From F1-60-MAGs149 sp037133755 (lineage in GTDB: Bacteria; Actinomycetota; Thermoleophilia; Gaiellales; F1-60-MAGs149): a stretch of DNA of 25,288 nucleotides. This document shows positions 1-8,424 of this stretch, piece after piece. The notes below the pieces were generated by a model, which made no database searches, had not been told where the DNA came from, and saw only the letters and a list, made by a program, of their open reading frames with translations. Each line of letters begins with the position of its first letter. Positions within the stretch are counted from its first letter, which is position 1. The stretch spans positions 1-25,288 of the forward strand of contig JBAXNN010000019.1 in NCBI GenBank assembly GCA_037133755.1, given 5' to 3'. The translations under genes and the position numbers were made by a program.

Positions 1-7
1 ACGCCGC

Positions 8-742
8 TCATCCGGCGGCAACGATCCCGTCCAGCGCCGCGACGAGCGCTGCGACATCGTCGTCGCCGTCGATCCACCACGCGGTGGCGCCATGTTCCGC
101 GGCGGTTGCACAGTGCTCCCACGCATCCTCGATCACGAGCAGCTCCGCCCGCGTCGCCTCGGAGGCATGGTCGTGCAGGCAGGCGTCCCACAAAGCACCG
201 TCATGCTTGTGCAGGCCGCTCTCACACGTGAGCACCACTGGCAGGCCGACGCCGCTGAGGATCGCTCGCATGCCGGCCGCGAACTCCGGCGGCGAGGTAA
301 CCGTCAGCACGACGGGGATGCCGGCCGCCAGACAGCGTCGGAGCGCCGCGACCACCTGCCAGCGGAACGAGATGCCATCACCCGAGGCGAGAAACGCGGC
401 GTAGCCGGCGCCGTCCCAGGCACGCCCGATCACCTCTGTCGCACTGGCCTCCATCTCAGCGACGACCTCCGGCCACGAACCCCTGCCGACCTCCGCCTCG
501 CGACGAACGGCGGTCGGCCGCCCACCATTCGTCGGCAGCCGCTCGGGCGGGTACACCCGCACTCCCGTCGCAAGGTCGAGCACCGCACCAGGCTCGAGTG
601 AGTTGGCCTGCGCATACGCGACGATGCGGCCGTAGCGATCTGGCGTCACGACGCCGATCGCCTCGACGGCGATAGCTCGCGGTCGGGCGCCCGCCGCACC
701 GACTTCCCGCGCCGGCCGACCTGTGGGGAGCACTTCGATCAC
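8..742 (-). CDS. Degenerate HAD-superfamily hydrolase-like protein
   Basis: This 244-aa protein has the layout of a haloacid dehalogenase-type phosphatase. It has a motif I-like strand at residues 24-33 (AIAVEAIGVV), a motif II-like strand (PVVLTVTS), a motif III-like Lys in CESGLHKHDG and a motif IV-like IEDAWEH followed by an alanine-rich helix. The HAD nucleophile Asp is Glu27 here and the usual DD pair of motif IV is ED, so normal phosphoaspartate catalysis is doubtful. The start is GTG at 742. A TAGACT -10-like box at 749-754 lies 6 nt upstream, which suggests a leaderless mRNA. It is divergent from the LanM-type dehydratase across 75 bp. A role in the RiPP pathway is possible only by proximity. 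The family call is from motif order and the loss of activity is inference. Confidence 0.6.
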   Translation of the reverse strand: MIEVLPTGRPAREVGAAGARPRAIAVEAIGVVTPDRYGRIVAYAQANSLEPGAVLDLATGVRVYPPERLPTNGGRPTAVRREAEVGRGSWPEVVAEMEASATEVIGRAWDGAGYAAFLASGDGISFRWQVVAALRRCLAAGIPVVLTVTSPPEFAAGMRAILSGVGLPVVLTCESGLHKHDGALWDACLHDHASEATRAELLVIEDAWEHCATAAEHGATAWWIDGDDDVAALVAALDGIVAAG

Positions 743-748
743 CCCGTC

Positions 749-754
749 AGTCTA
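749..754 (-). promoter_or_regulatory. -10-like TAGACT box for the HAD-like gene
   Basis: On the minus strand TAGACT (TANNNT type) is followed by 6 nt and then the GTG start, the geometry of a leaderless actinobacterial transcript. No Shine-Dalgarno sequence lies in the gap. Confidence 0.4.
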
Positions 755-804
755 CGAGAGTGAACGATCGGATTCGCGATCATCACCTCTTGTTGACCCT
801 CTGG

Positions 805-810
805 TACGTT
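805..810 (+). promoter_or_regulatory. Extended -10-like TGGTACGTT before the LanM-type gene
   Basis: TACGTT (preceded by TGG, extended -10 style) ends 7 nt before the GTG start at 818. No ribosome binding site is visible, so transcription probably starts at or next to the start codon. No good -35 hexamer is seen. Confidence 0.4.
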
Positions 811-817
811 TGCCGCT

Positions 818-2851
818 GTGACGCGACGATCGACCCAGGCGTTCATCGACGTGGTCCTGCTGGCCGCACCGTTCTCCGAACGGGTGGAAGAACGGTGGTT
901 CGCCCCGGCTGGGCCGGCGGATACGGATCTTGTCGAGGCCTGGTGCGCCGCGGTGACCGGGGACCGCCCGGAGCTCCTCCCGCAGGTGCTGGAGGTCCTC
1001 GGGCTGAGCATGGCCGACCTCGAACGCGGGCTCGCGCCCGTGCGCCTACGCGCCGTCGCGCCAGACGAGCTGCCAGCCGACGATGAGCTGCCGCCCTGGG
1101 TCTCGGCACTCGATCGCCTGCTGGTCGCGTGCGACGCGCCGATTGACCCCGCCGACGCGGTGCCGATGGGTCCGATCTACGCCGACGTCTGGCGCCACCT
1201 GCTGGCTGCCGGTCGCGTACTCACCGCCGAGCACGCATCGCGATGGCCGGTCGAGCTTTCGCCTTCCGCCATCGATGCGCTCGCCGAATCGCTGGCGCAG
1301 CGCGTCGCCAAGGCAGTCGTGCGTGCAATCGAACCCGAGGCGATGGCAGCGCGCACCCTCGACCTCCCCCCGGACGTCGGTCTCCCCGGCAACGGAGCAG
1401 CATGGTTTACGCGCCTCGAGGAGATGCCCGCGCTGGCGTATCCGATCGGCCGTGCGACCGCGGACTGGTTCTCGTTCATGGACCTGCTGGCTGGTCGCCT
1501 GGCCACCGACCTGCCGGCGATCCTGCAGATGCTCGGACGTACCGAATCCCCAAAGGCCGTGCACGGCATCCGCTGCGACGCCGGCGATCCCCACGAGGGG
1601 GGCCAGTCCGTGGCCCTCCTCGCGTTCGACAATGACCTCCGGATCGCCTACAAGCCGAAGCCGCAGGACGGCGCGGTCGCGTTCTCGCAGCTCGCCGCGC
1701 TCCTCAACACGCACGCGGCAATGCAGGCGGCGGGAATCGAACTGCCCGTGCGTGCGCACCTCGCCTGCGATGGGTACGGCTGGGACGAATTGATCTCCGC
1801 CGGCCCGACCGCTGCCGACGACGTCGAGCGCTGGGCACGCTGCTACGGCGCCTGGCTCGGGCTGCTCGAGTTGCTCGAGGCCCGCGACATGTGGCTCGAC
1901 AACGTGATCCTCGCGGAATCGCTGCCGCATCTGATCGACGTCGAGACCATGCTGCAGCCGCACCACGCGGGTTCGACCACCGCTGACCACCTGCTCGGGG
2001 AGACGGTCTGGCCGACGGGTGCGGTCACGTGCCTCACGTACCTCCCCGACGGCGACGTCGAGGATATCGGCACCGTCACGCCACCGCGCATCCTGCGCCT
2101 CCCGTTCTCGGGATCCGACTTCGGCGACCGCGACGCCGGCAACGTCGCAGCCGACGGAGTCGTGCGCTGGGCGCTGCCCGCCTGGCGACCCGCGGACGAC
2201 GACACGGTGACGCTGGCGAAAGCCATCACGGCCGGCTACGACGCCGTCGATCGTGCGATCGCCGACCCCGCACTGCGCGACGAGCTGATCGCCGGCGTCC
2301 AGGAGCTCGCCAACGCCCCGGGGCGCGTCGTGCTGCGCTCGACCTTCGCCTGCTACCGCATCCTCCACGACTCACTGGGACCCGCCGTGCTCGCAGACGG
2401 GAGACGGCGCGAGGTGCATCTCGCCGCGCTCATGCGCCCCGGGGCCCGTCTGCTGGGAGCGGACGATCCAGCCGAACGCGCCTACGGGCGCCGCGCCGTC
2501 TTGCTGGGCAGCGCCGATCGTCGTGCCCTCGAGGGACTCGACGTCCCGCTCGTGCGCCACGATCCGCGAACGCGCGCGGTGGTCCTGACGGACGGCACCG
2601 GCGTCGAGGACTGGTTCGACGGCGTGCCGCTCGAGCGTGCTCTTCAGCGGCTCGCTACCCGCGCAGAGACGGCGGAGCTGCGCCGCACGGTCCTACGGCT
2701 CGCGATCGACCTCGCGCTGGCAGCCGAACAGCCGCGGGAGGTTCGCGCCGCGCTCCTCGAGCGGACCGAGGCATCGCTCTGCGACGCGCTCGAGGCCGCG
2801 GGAGCGGCGCCTGCTGCGGCACTCGACGCCGTGCGAATGGTGCGCGCCTAG
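818..2851 (+). CDS. Stand-alone LanM-type (class II) lanthipeptide dehydratase domain, no cyclase
   Basis: This 677-aa protein matches the DUF4135 dehydratase half of LanM synthetases, which phosphorylate Ser/Thr and then eliminate phosphate to give Dha/Dhb. Visible family residues, with CylM numbering in brackets: Asp257 and His259 in GDPHEGGQSV (D252/H254), Lys279 in YKPK (K274), Asp357 and Asn362 (D347/N352), Asp374 and Glu376 in IDVETM (D364/E366), and the R-x3-R-S-T pair in RVVLRSTFACY (R506/T512). Spacings agree closely. One catalytic-loop residue differs: DMWLDN has Trp359 where LanM enzymes have His (H349). The protein ends after the dehydratase region, and the LanC-like cyclase with its Zn ligands is absent, as in PoyF of polytheonamide biosynthesis. 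It starts with GTG and is convergent with the exporter operon (stops adjacent at 2851/2852). Its likely substrates are the NHLP precursors at 13827-14703. Confidence 0.88.
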   Translation: MTRRSTQAFIDVVLLAAPFSERVEERWFAPAGPADTDLVEAWCAAVTGDRPELLPQVLEVLGLSMADLERGLAPVRLRAVAPDELPADDELPPWVSALDRLLVACDAPIDPADAVPMGPIYADVWRHLLAAGRVLTAEHASRWPVELSPSAIDALAESLAQRVAKAVVRAIEPEAMAARTLDLPPDVGLPGNGAAWFTRLEEMPALAYPIGRATADWFSFMDLLAGRLATDLPAILQMLGRTESPKAVHGIRCDAGDPHEGGQSVALLAFDNDLRIAYKPKPQDGAVAFSQLAALLNTHAAMQAAGIELPVRAHLACDGYGWDELISAGPTAADDVERWARCYGAWLGLLELLEARDMWLDNVILAESLPHLIDVETMLQPHHAGSTTADHLLGETVWPTGAVTCLTYLPDGDVEDIGTVTPPRILRLPFSGSDFGDRDAGNVAADGVVRWALPAWRPADDDTVTLAKAITAGYDAVDRAIADPALRDELIAGVQELANAPGRVVLRSTFACYRILHDSLGPAVLADGRRREVHLAALMRPGARLLGADDPAERAYGRRAVLLGSADRRALEGLDVPLVRHDPRTRAVVLTDGTGVEDWFDGVPLERALQRLATRAETAELRRTVLRLAIDLALAAEQPREVRAALLERTEASLCDALEAAGAAPAAALDAVRMVRA

Positions 2852-5368
2852 CTACGCCGTCGAGTCGTCGCTGGCCGACTCGAGCATGACGGAGTCGCGG
2901 AACAGCCCCTCCTGCGACGCGAGCTCCTCGTAGGTGCCCGACTGCACGACACGTCCGGCATCGACCACCACGATGCGATCCGCGGTCCGGATCGTCTCCA
3001 GGCGATGCGCGATCACGAGTCGCGTGGCGTTCAGCTGCTTCACGCTCTGCGTGACGCGATCCTGGGCCACGTTGTCGAGGGCGCTCGTCGCCTCGTCGAA
3101 GAAGATGATGCTCGGCTTCGTCACGAGGGCGCGCGCCAGCAGGATGCGCTGCAGCTGCCCGCCCGAGAGCTGGCCCGCGCCGGCGGAGATCATGGTGCGC
3201 ATCTGCATCGGCATCGCGCGGATCTCGTCCGCCAGCCCAACCGCCTCGACCGCTTCCCAGGCCGCGGCCTCGCTGCTGCCCGACTGGCCGACGATCGCCT
3301 GCAGGATCGAGCCCGGCATCGGTCGCGCCTCCTGCATCACGACGCCGATCTGCCGCCGAATCGCGGTCCGGTCGAGGCTCGCAAGCTCGATGTTGTCGTA
3401 CGAGACCGTGCCCGACGTCGGCGTCTCGAGACCCAGGATGACCTTGAGGATCGTCGACTTGCCGGAACCGCTCGGTCCCGTCACCGCGAGGAACTCGCCC
3501 GGCTTGATCTCGAGGTTGAACTCGTCGAGCACCAGGGGGGCGTCCGGCGCGTACCGGAACGCCACGTCGCGCACGACGATGCTGCCCGTGAGCACGCCGG
3601 GGTTGATCGCGTCGAGCTTCTGCTCGGGCTCCTCGTCCAGAATCGGCTGCAGGCGTTCGAACAGCGGTACGCAGGCGCCGAGCGGGCCGAAGGCGAAGGC
3701 CATACCGGCCACAGCGCCGGTGAACATGCCGGCGGCCGAGAGGAAGCCGAGGAATGCGCCGCTCGAGAGCTCGTCACGCAGGACGACGCCGCCGTAGATC
3801 ACCACCACGGTCGTGATCAGCGTGGCGAAGCACGTCGATAACGCGGTCGACAGCGCCGCGATCCGACCGGACCGGTACGTCGCGAGCTGCTGCACCCGGA
3901 ACTGAGCCGCCCACTGCGTGACGAGCTGCGGCTCCGCACCTGCCACGCGGAGCTTCGGCACGGCGCCGAGCAGCTGGAAGAGGAAGCCGAACAGGCCGCC
4001 GATCGCAGTGAAGCCGTCGCGCTGGTTGCGGATGTTCGCGATGTTGATCGCAGCAAGGAGCGTCATCATCACGACCACGACGACCAGCACGATGATGGCG
4101 AGCTGCACGGAGTAGAAGAAGAGGATCACGAGGTTCACGACGGAGAACACGAGCGTCAGGAAGGCGTTCAGCACCGAGCCGCCGATCAGCTGGCGGATCG
4201 TGTCGATCCCCTGCACGCGGTTGACGAGATCGCCCGCGGTGAACTGGCGGAAGAACCCGCTCGGCAGGCGCAGCATGTGGTTCCAAATCGCCGGCTCCAT
4301 CTCCTGCTGCAGCACACCTTCGAGCCGGAGCAGCGCGATGTTGCGCGTCCACGAGAGCACGCCGAGCGCGGCGGCGGCGCCGAGTAGCAGCACGGCGACC
4401 TCGAGCAGCAGCGAGTTGCTCTGCTGCGGGATCACGAGGTTGAAGAACAGGGTGGTCACGAGCGGCGTGGCCAGGCCCGCCATGGCCGCGAGGAAGCCGG
4501 CGAGGATCAGCGTCCGCAGCGTCGACCGCGCGTTGCGCATCGCGTAGCGCAGGAACGCCTTGGCGGAGGACGCCATCGGCGGGATCGGCCGAGTAAAGGC
4601 GTAGCCCTCGGTGACGAGATCCGTGACGCGCTCGAGCGGCTCGCGCGTGTCGGTCGTGGGGTCGTAGACGACGTACCGGCCCTCGCCGCGCGGAACGCAC
4701 GCCACCGGATGCTGGTCGTCGCCGCGGAACGCGATCACCGGCTCGATCGCCTGCGTCCACCACGGGCCGCTCAGGAGCACCGGGCGCGCACGGCAGCCCG
4801 CCATGTTGGCCGCATCGACGACGGGCTCGAACAGCTCTACGGAGTCGTCGAGCTCGGGGAACCGCACGCCGAGGTACTTGCCCACCTCGTCCATCGCCGC
4901 GTCGAGCATGACGAGGTGCGTGGCGTTGCGCGCGCCGGTCCGGTCCGGGCGGTCCATCACCTCGGCCACGGCGTCGATCGCGGACGTGACGTCGAGGCGC
5001 TGCTTCGCGGCCAGACGCCCGAGGCGATCGCGCTCGGCGGCGTCGGCCTCGGCGAAGCCCGCGACGGCGGGTCCGATCAGCGGCGCGAGCGCGGTGTCGG
5101 AATCCGCCGGCGGGGTCGTCGCGGGCGTGGCCGTGCAGTCGTTGAGCGGCACGAGGATCACATCGCACCCGGGCGGCGGCGACGCGCCCACGATCACTGC
5201 CGGCGCTTGGATCCGCCCGATCGCGATGCGGCGTCCGCTGCGATCCGACTTCTGGATGAAGACCATGGCGTCGCCGCCCGTGATCGCGATGCGCTCGTCG
5301 GGCGCGACGCACCGCGGCTGCCTCGCCTGCCCGCCCGGCACGGCCGGTGTCGCCTCGGTGCTGCTCAC
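2852..5368 (-). CDS. NHLP-type bacteriocin export ABC transporter, permease/ATPase subunit
   Basis: This 838-aa protein fits the second ABC subunit of NHLP/NHLM export systems (TIGR03797 type). A long non-catalytic N-terminal region of about 290 residues is followed by a membrane domain with several hydrophobic helices and a C-terminal nucleotide-binding domain. That domain has Walker A GPSGSGKST, signature LSGGQLQR, Walker B IIFFDEATSALD and an H-loop IAHRLE. The GTG start at 5368 is chosen because it overlaps the stop of the upstream C39-ABC gene by 4 nt (GTGA), which implies translational coupling. The longer open frame to 5872 lies inside that neighbour and is rejected. It probably pairs with the C39 ABC protein to move the modified peptide across the membrane. 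It is the last gene of the operon and no terminator separates it from the convergent dehydratase gene. Confidence 0.88.
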   Translation of the reverse strand: MSSTEATPAVPGGQARQPRCVAPDERIAITGGDAMVFIQKSDRSGRRIAIGRIQAPAVIVGASPPPGCDVILVPLNDCTATPATTPPADSDTALAPLIGPAVAGFAEADAAERDRLGRLAAKQRLDVTSAIDAVAEVMDRPDRTGARNATHLVMLDAAMDEVGKYLGVRFPELDDSVELFEPVVDAANMAGCRARPVLLSGPWWTQAIEPVIAFRGDDQHPVACVPRGEGRYVVYDPTTDTREPLERVTDLVTEGYAFTRPIPPMASSAKAFLRYAMRNARSTLRTLILAGFLAAMAGLATPLVTTLFFNLVIPQQSNSLLLEVAVLLLGAAAALGVLSWTRNIALLRLEGVLQQEMEPAIWNHMLRLPSGFFRQFTAGDLVNRVQGIDTIRQLIGGSVLNAFLTLVFSVVNLVILFFYSVQLAIIVLVVVVVMMTLLAAINIANIRNQRDGFTAIGGLFGFLFQLLGAVPKLRVAGAEPQLVTQWAAQFRVQQLATYRSGRIAALSTALSTCFATLITTVVVIYGGVVLRDELSSGAFLGFLSAAGMFTGAVAGMAFAFGPLGACVPLFERLQPILDEEPEQKLDAINPGVLTGSIVVRDVAFRYAPDAPLVLDEFNLEIKPGEFLAVTGPSGSGKSTILKVILGLETPTSGTVSYDNIELASLDRTAIRRQIGVVMQEARPMPGSILQAIVGQSGSSEAAAWEAVEAVGLADEIRAMPMQMRTMISAGAGQLSGGQLQRILLARALVTKPSIIFFDEATSALDNVAQDRVTQSVKQLNATRLVIAHRLETIRTADRIVVVDAGRVVQSGTYEELASQEGLFRDSVMLESASDDSTA

Positions 5369-7584
5369 GATGCATCCCCCACGAGCGTCACGTACGTCGG
5401 ACAGGTCTGCAGGAGATCCTCGTGGGTACCGCGGCCGACGACGGCTCCGTTGTCGAGCACCACGATCAGGTCGGCGTCTCGAATCGTGCTGAGACGATGC
5501 GCGATCATCAGCACGGTGATGCCGCGCGCGCGCAGCGCGTCGCCGAAACGCGCCTCCGCGACCGCGTCGAGTGCACTCGTCGCCTCGTCGAGGATCAGGA
5601 TCGAGGGATTCCCGGCGAGCGCGCGCGCGATCTCCATGCGCTGCCCCTGCCCGCCGCTGAAGTTGGTGCCGCCCTCGTTCACCGGCGAGCCGAAGCCGCC
5701 GGTCCGCCGGTCGATCTCGTCGAGGATCTGCGCGTCGGCCGCGGCACGGCGGATGTCGTCGACGGAGATCGTCGGGTCGAACAGCGAGATGTTCTGCCGG
5801 ACCGTCCCCTGGAACAACATGATCTGCTGATCGACCTTGGCGAGGGACGCCGTGACGAGCTCGCGCGGCCAACTGTCACGCGGCTTGCCGTCCAGCAGGA
5901 TCTCGCCGGACCACGGCGCGAAGAGGCCCGTGATGAGATTGCCGACGGTCGATTTGCCGCTGACGCTCGGCCCGACCAGCGCGACGCGCTGACCGGGCTC
6001 GACGACGAGATCGAAGTCCTTGAGGAACGGGGGACGCGACGGGTTGTAGCCGAACGACACGCCGCGCAGTTCGATCCGGCCGGCGAGTCGGGCGGCCGGC
6101 ATCGGCTGCAGGTCGAGCGATGCCGTGGCGATCTCGTCGACGCTGCGGGCCAGGGGATCGGCGGGGTACGACGTGACGTCGGAGATCTGCTCGATCTGCC
6201 CGCGCGCCGACTGGAACTGGTCGGCGGCGGTCACGAACTGCCCGAGCGGCGCGACGAAGGAAAGCAAGAGGCCCTGGAAGGCGACGAGTCCGCCGATCGT
6301 CAGATGGCCGTCGTAGATCAACTCCGAGCCGACCGTGAGGATGATCACGGTGTTGAGCACGATCAGCACCGAGGGGATCACCGACACGCCCTGCGTAAGT
6401 CGCCCGACACGCTGCTCGGCGTTCGTCGCGATCGCCTGCGCACCCGCCCAACGATTGAAGAACTCGTTCTCGCTGCCCATCGCCTTGATGTTGCCGATCA
6501 GCGACAGGCCGGTGAACGCCTGGCCCGTCTGCAGCACCTGCGCCTGCTGCAGGCGCTGGTTCTCGACCGTCTGGACGCGCGCGATGTACCACAGGATGAG
6601 CAGATTGATCGCCGCAATGCCGATGCCGACCAGCGTCAGCGTCGGGCTGTAGAAGAACATGACGACGGCGTACACGACCATCGAGACGGCGTTCACGACC
6701 ACGGTGCCGAGCTGACCGGAGAGGAGCTGCGCCAGCTGCGAGTTCATCAGGACCTTCTGCACGAGCCCACCCGGCTGGCGGGCGTCGAAGTACGACGTCG
6801 GCAACGAGATCATATGCGTCAGGAAGCGCTCGGTCTGCCGTCCCGAGAGGCGGATCTGCAGGCGCAGCATCCAGAGCTGCTGGACGAGCGTCAACGCGAA
6901 GATCAGTGCGGTCACGAGCACGAAGCCGACGATGATCACACCGAGCACGGGCACCTGGCCCGTGGCGCCGAGGACGCTATCGACGAACATCGACGTGAGC
7001 ACCGGCGCGGCGACGCCGGGCACCGCGAGCAGCAGGCCGGACAGCACGATCAGAAGGATCGCGTTGCGCGACGACGCGACCATCGCGCCGAGCGTGCCCC
7101 GCAGGCCGATGTTCTCGCGGGCGCGCTTCTCGACCTTGTCGGTCGGCTGGAAGAACAGGGCGATCTCGCTGAAGTTCCGCTTGAACTCGGCAAAGGTGAG
7201 CTTCTCCTCGCCGCCGGTCGGATTGTTGATGTAGACGGCGTCGCCGACGATGCCCTCGATCACGACGAAGTGGCTCTGCCGCCAGAAGGCGATCGCGGGC
7301 ATCGCGCGGTCGCGCAGCTCCTCCGCGGTGACGCGACCGCCCTGCGCGTCGAATCCGTAGTGCCGGGCGGCGTTGACGACGGCCAGCGCGTTTGCGCCGT
7401 CACGCGAAACGCCACAGGCGACCCTGAGTTCCTCGAGCGGAACCCAGCAGCCGTAATGCGCGAGGATCATGCCGAGACTCGCCGCGCCGCAATCGGCCTC
7501 CTCCATCTGCGCGATGGTCGGGACCTTGACGCGACCGGTACGCCCGGCGGAACGGTTCGGAGTGGCGGGTGCTTGCGTACTCAT
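5365..7584 (-). CDS. NHLP-type bacteriocin export ABC transporter with C39 peptidase domain
   Basis: This 739-aa protein is a peptidase/permease/ATPase (TIGR03796 type). The N-terminal C39 cysteine peptidase has Cys32 in QMEEADCGAAS and His105 in QSHFVVIEG. The third triad position, Asp in most C39 domains (…DP), is Asn121 in YINNPTGG. A six-helix-type membrane domain follows (about residues 160-450). The ATPase has Walker A GPSVSGKST, signature FSGGQGQR, Walker B ILILDEATSALD and IAHRLS. It should cut precursors after the Gly-Gly at the end of the leader (LLAAINGG) and export the core. It starts with ATG 7 bases beyond the stop of the adaptor gene. The Asn is unusual for C39 but is the normal third residue in papain-like enzymes, so activity is probably kept. 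Confidence 0.9.
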   Translation of the reverse strand: MSTQAPATPNRSAGRTGRVKVPTIAQMEEADCGAASLGMILAHYGCWVPLEELRVACGVSRDGANALAVVNAARHYGFDAQGGRVTAEELRDRAMPAIAFWRQSHFVVIEGIVGDAVYINNPTGGEEKLTFAEFKRNFSEIALFFQPTDKVEKRARENIGLRGTLGAMVASSRNAILLIVLSGLLLAVPGVAAPVLTSMFVDSVLGATGQVPVLGVIIVGFVLVTALIFALTLVQQLWMLRLQIRLSGRQTERFLTHMISLPTSYFDARQPGGLVQKVLMNSQLAQLLSGQLGTVVVNAVSMVVYAVVMFFYSPTLTLVGIGIAAINLLILWYIARVQTVENQRLQQAQVLQTGQAFTGLSLIGNIKAMGSENEFFNRWAGAQAIATNAEQRVGRLTQGVSVIPSVLIVLNTVIILTVGSELIYDGHLTIGGLVAFQGLLLSFVAPLGQFVTAADQFQSARGQIEQISDVTSYPADPLARSVDEIATASLDLQPMPAARLAGRIELRGVSFGYNPSRPPFLKDFDLVVEPGQRVALVGPSVSGKSTVGNLITGLFAPWSGEILLDGKPRDSWPRELVTASLAKVDQQIMLFQGTVRQNISLFDPTISVDDIRRAAADAQILDEIDRRTGGFGSPVNEGGTNFSGGQGQRMEIARALAGNPSILILDEATSALDAVAEARFGDALRARGITVLMIAHRLSTIRDADLIVVLDNGAVVGRGTHEDLLQTCPTYVTLVGDAS

Positions 7585-7593
7585 GCGGGTGGG

Positions 7594-8424
7594 CTACGGC
7601 GTCACGTAGGAGATCGGGTGCGTGCTGCCGGTGGTGATGACGACGTCGACGAGTGTGCCGAGCTGGATCGTCGGACACCACGACGACGGAACCTTGAGGC
7701 GCACCAGGAACCCGGTGTCCCCGGACATCAGTTCCATGGTCAGGCCTCGCACGCCGGCGATCGAGTACGCGCCCTCCCTCGTGTACGGGAACTGCCCCAC
7801 CGACGCAACGGAGGTCACGAGCGTTGGGCACCCATACGCCGAGACCACTGCGGACTGCTCCGGCGCGACGCCTTCCATCGATGCCGAGTTGAGAAACCCG
7901 CCAATCACTCTGGGCTCGCCATCGGGAGCGATCGCCACGATCGGTCCCAGCGACTGAACGACGGAGCCGAGATCCGCGACAACATCGCTGATCGTGCCGG
8001 CGCTCAACGCTCGCGCCTCGACCTGCTTGCCATCGCCCGTGGTGATGACCGCAATGATCTGTCCCGCGTCAACGTGCCTCCCGAGTCGTCCGTAGAACTT
8101 GGTGATGGTGCCGGCCGAAGGAGCAGCGACGTTCGAGAAGCCCTGCGCCGGCGCAACGGCCATCGTCACGTCCGTCGTCGAGGTGATCGAGGCGAACGTC
8201 GCCCACAGCGTGGCGCCGACGATCACGGCGACGATCGCGATCAGGGCGATCAGGAGGTTCGGACGCACGACCTGCGCGAGATAGTCGAAGCGATCGGCTC
8301 CGGTCATCGTCGGCGCCGGTGGCTTCACCCCGAAGGCATCCGTCGAGTCGGAGGTCGGCGCCGTCGGCTCGGCCGGAGGCGTCGGCGGCTGCGAGGCAGC
8401 CTGTGGCGTTTCACCGGAACTCAT
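7594..8424 (-). CDS. NHLM bacteriocin system secretion protein (HlyD-like adaptor)
   Basis: This 276-aa membrane-fusion-type protein has a Pro/Ala/Thr-rich cytoplasmic N-terminus (about residues 1-50), one transmembrane helix (about 55-78, LLIALIAIVAVIVGATLWA) and an extracytoplasmic part. That part has two lipoyl-like halves (AAPSAGTITKFYGRLGRHVDAGQ and VEARALSAGTISDV) and a C-terminal beta-barrel ending at a surface-binding strand. It is short for HlyD but typical of the adaptor in NHLP export cassettes (TIGR03794 type). Its ATG overlaps the P450 stop by 4 nt (ATGA), and the C39 ABC gene starts 9 bp after its stop. Its role is to bridge or stabilise the two ABC proteins during peptide export. 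In a Gram-positive-type envelope the adaptor would act in the wall space. Confidence 0.85.
   Translation of the reverse strand: MSSGETPQAASQPPTPPAEPTAPTSDSTDAFGVKPPAPTMTGADRFDYLAQVVRPNLLIALIAIVAVIVGATLWATFASITSTTDVTMAVAPAQGFSNVAAPSAGTITKFYGRLGRHVDAGQIIAVITTGDGKQVEARALSAGTISDVVADLGSVVQSLGPIVAIAPDGEPRVIGGFLNSASMEGVAPEQSAVVSAYGCPTLVTSVASVGQFPYTREGAYSIAGVRGLTMELMSGDTGFLVRLKVPSSWCPTIQLGTLVDVVITTGSTHPISYVTP

Noticed and set aside
5369..5872. N-terminal extension of the second ABC protein to 5872
   Set aside because: It lies inside the C39-ABC coding sequence in another frame. The 4-nt GTGA overlap at 5368 is the standard coupled start.
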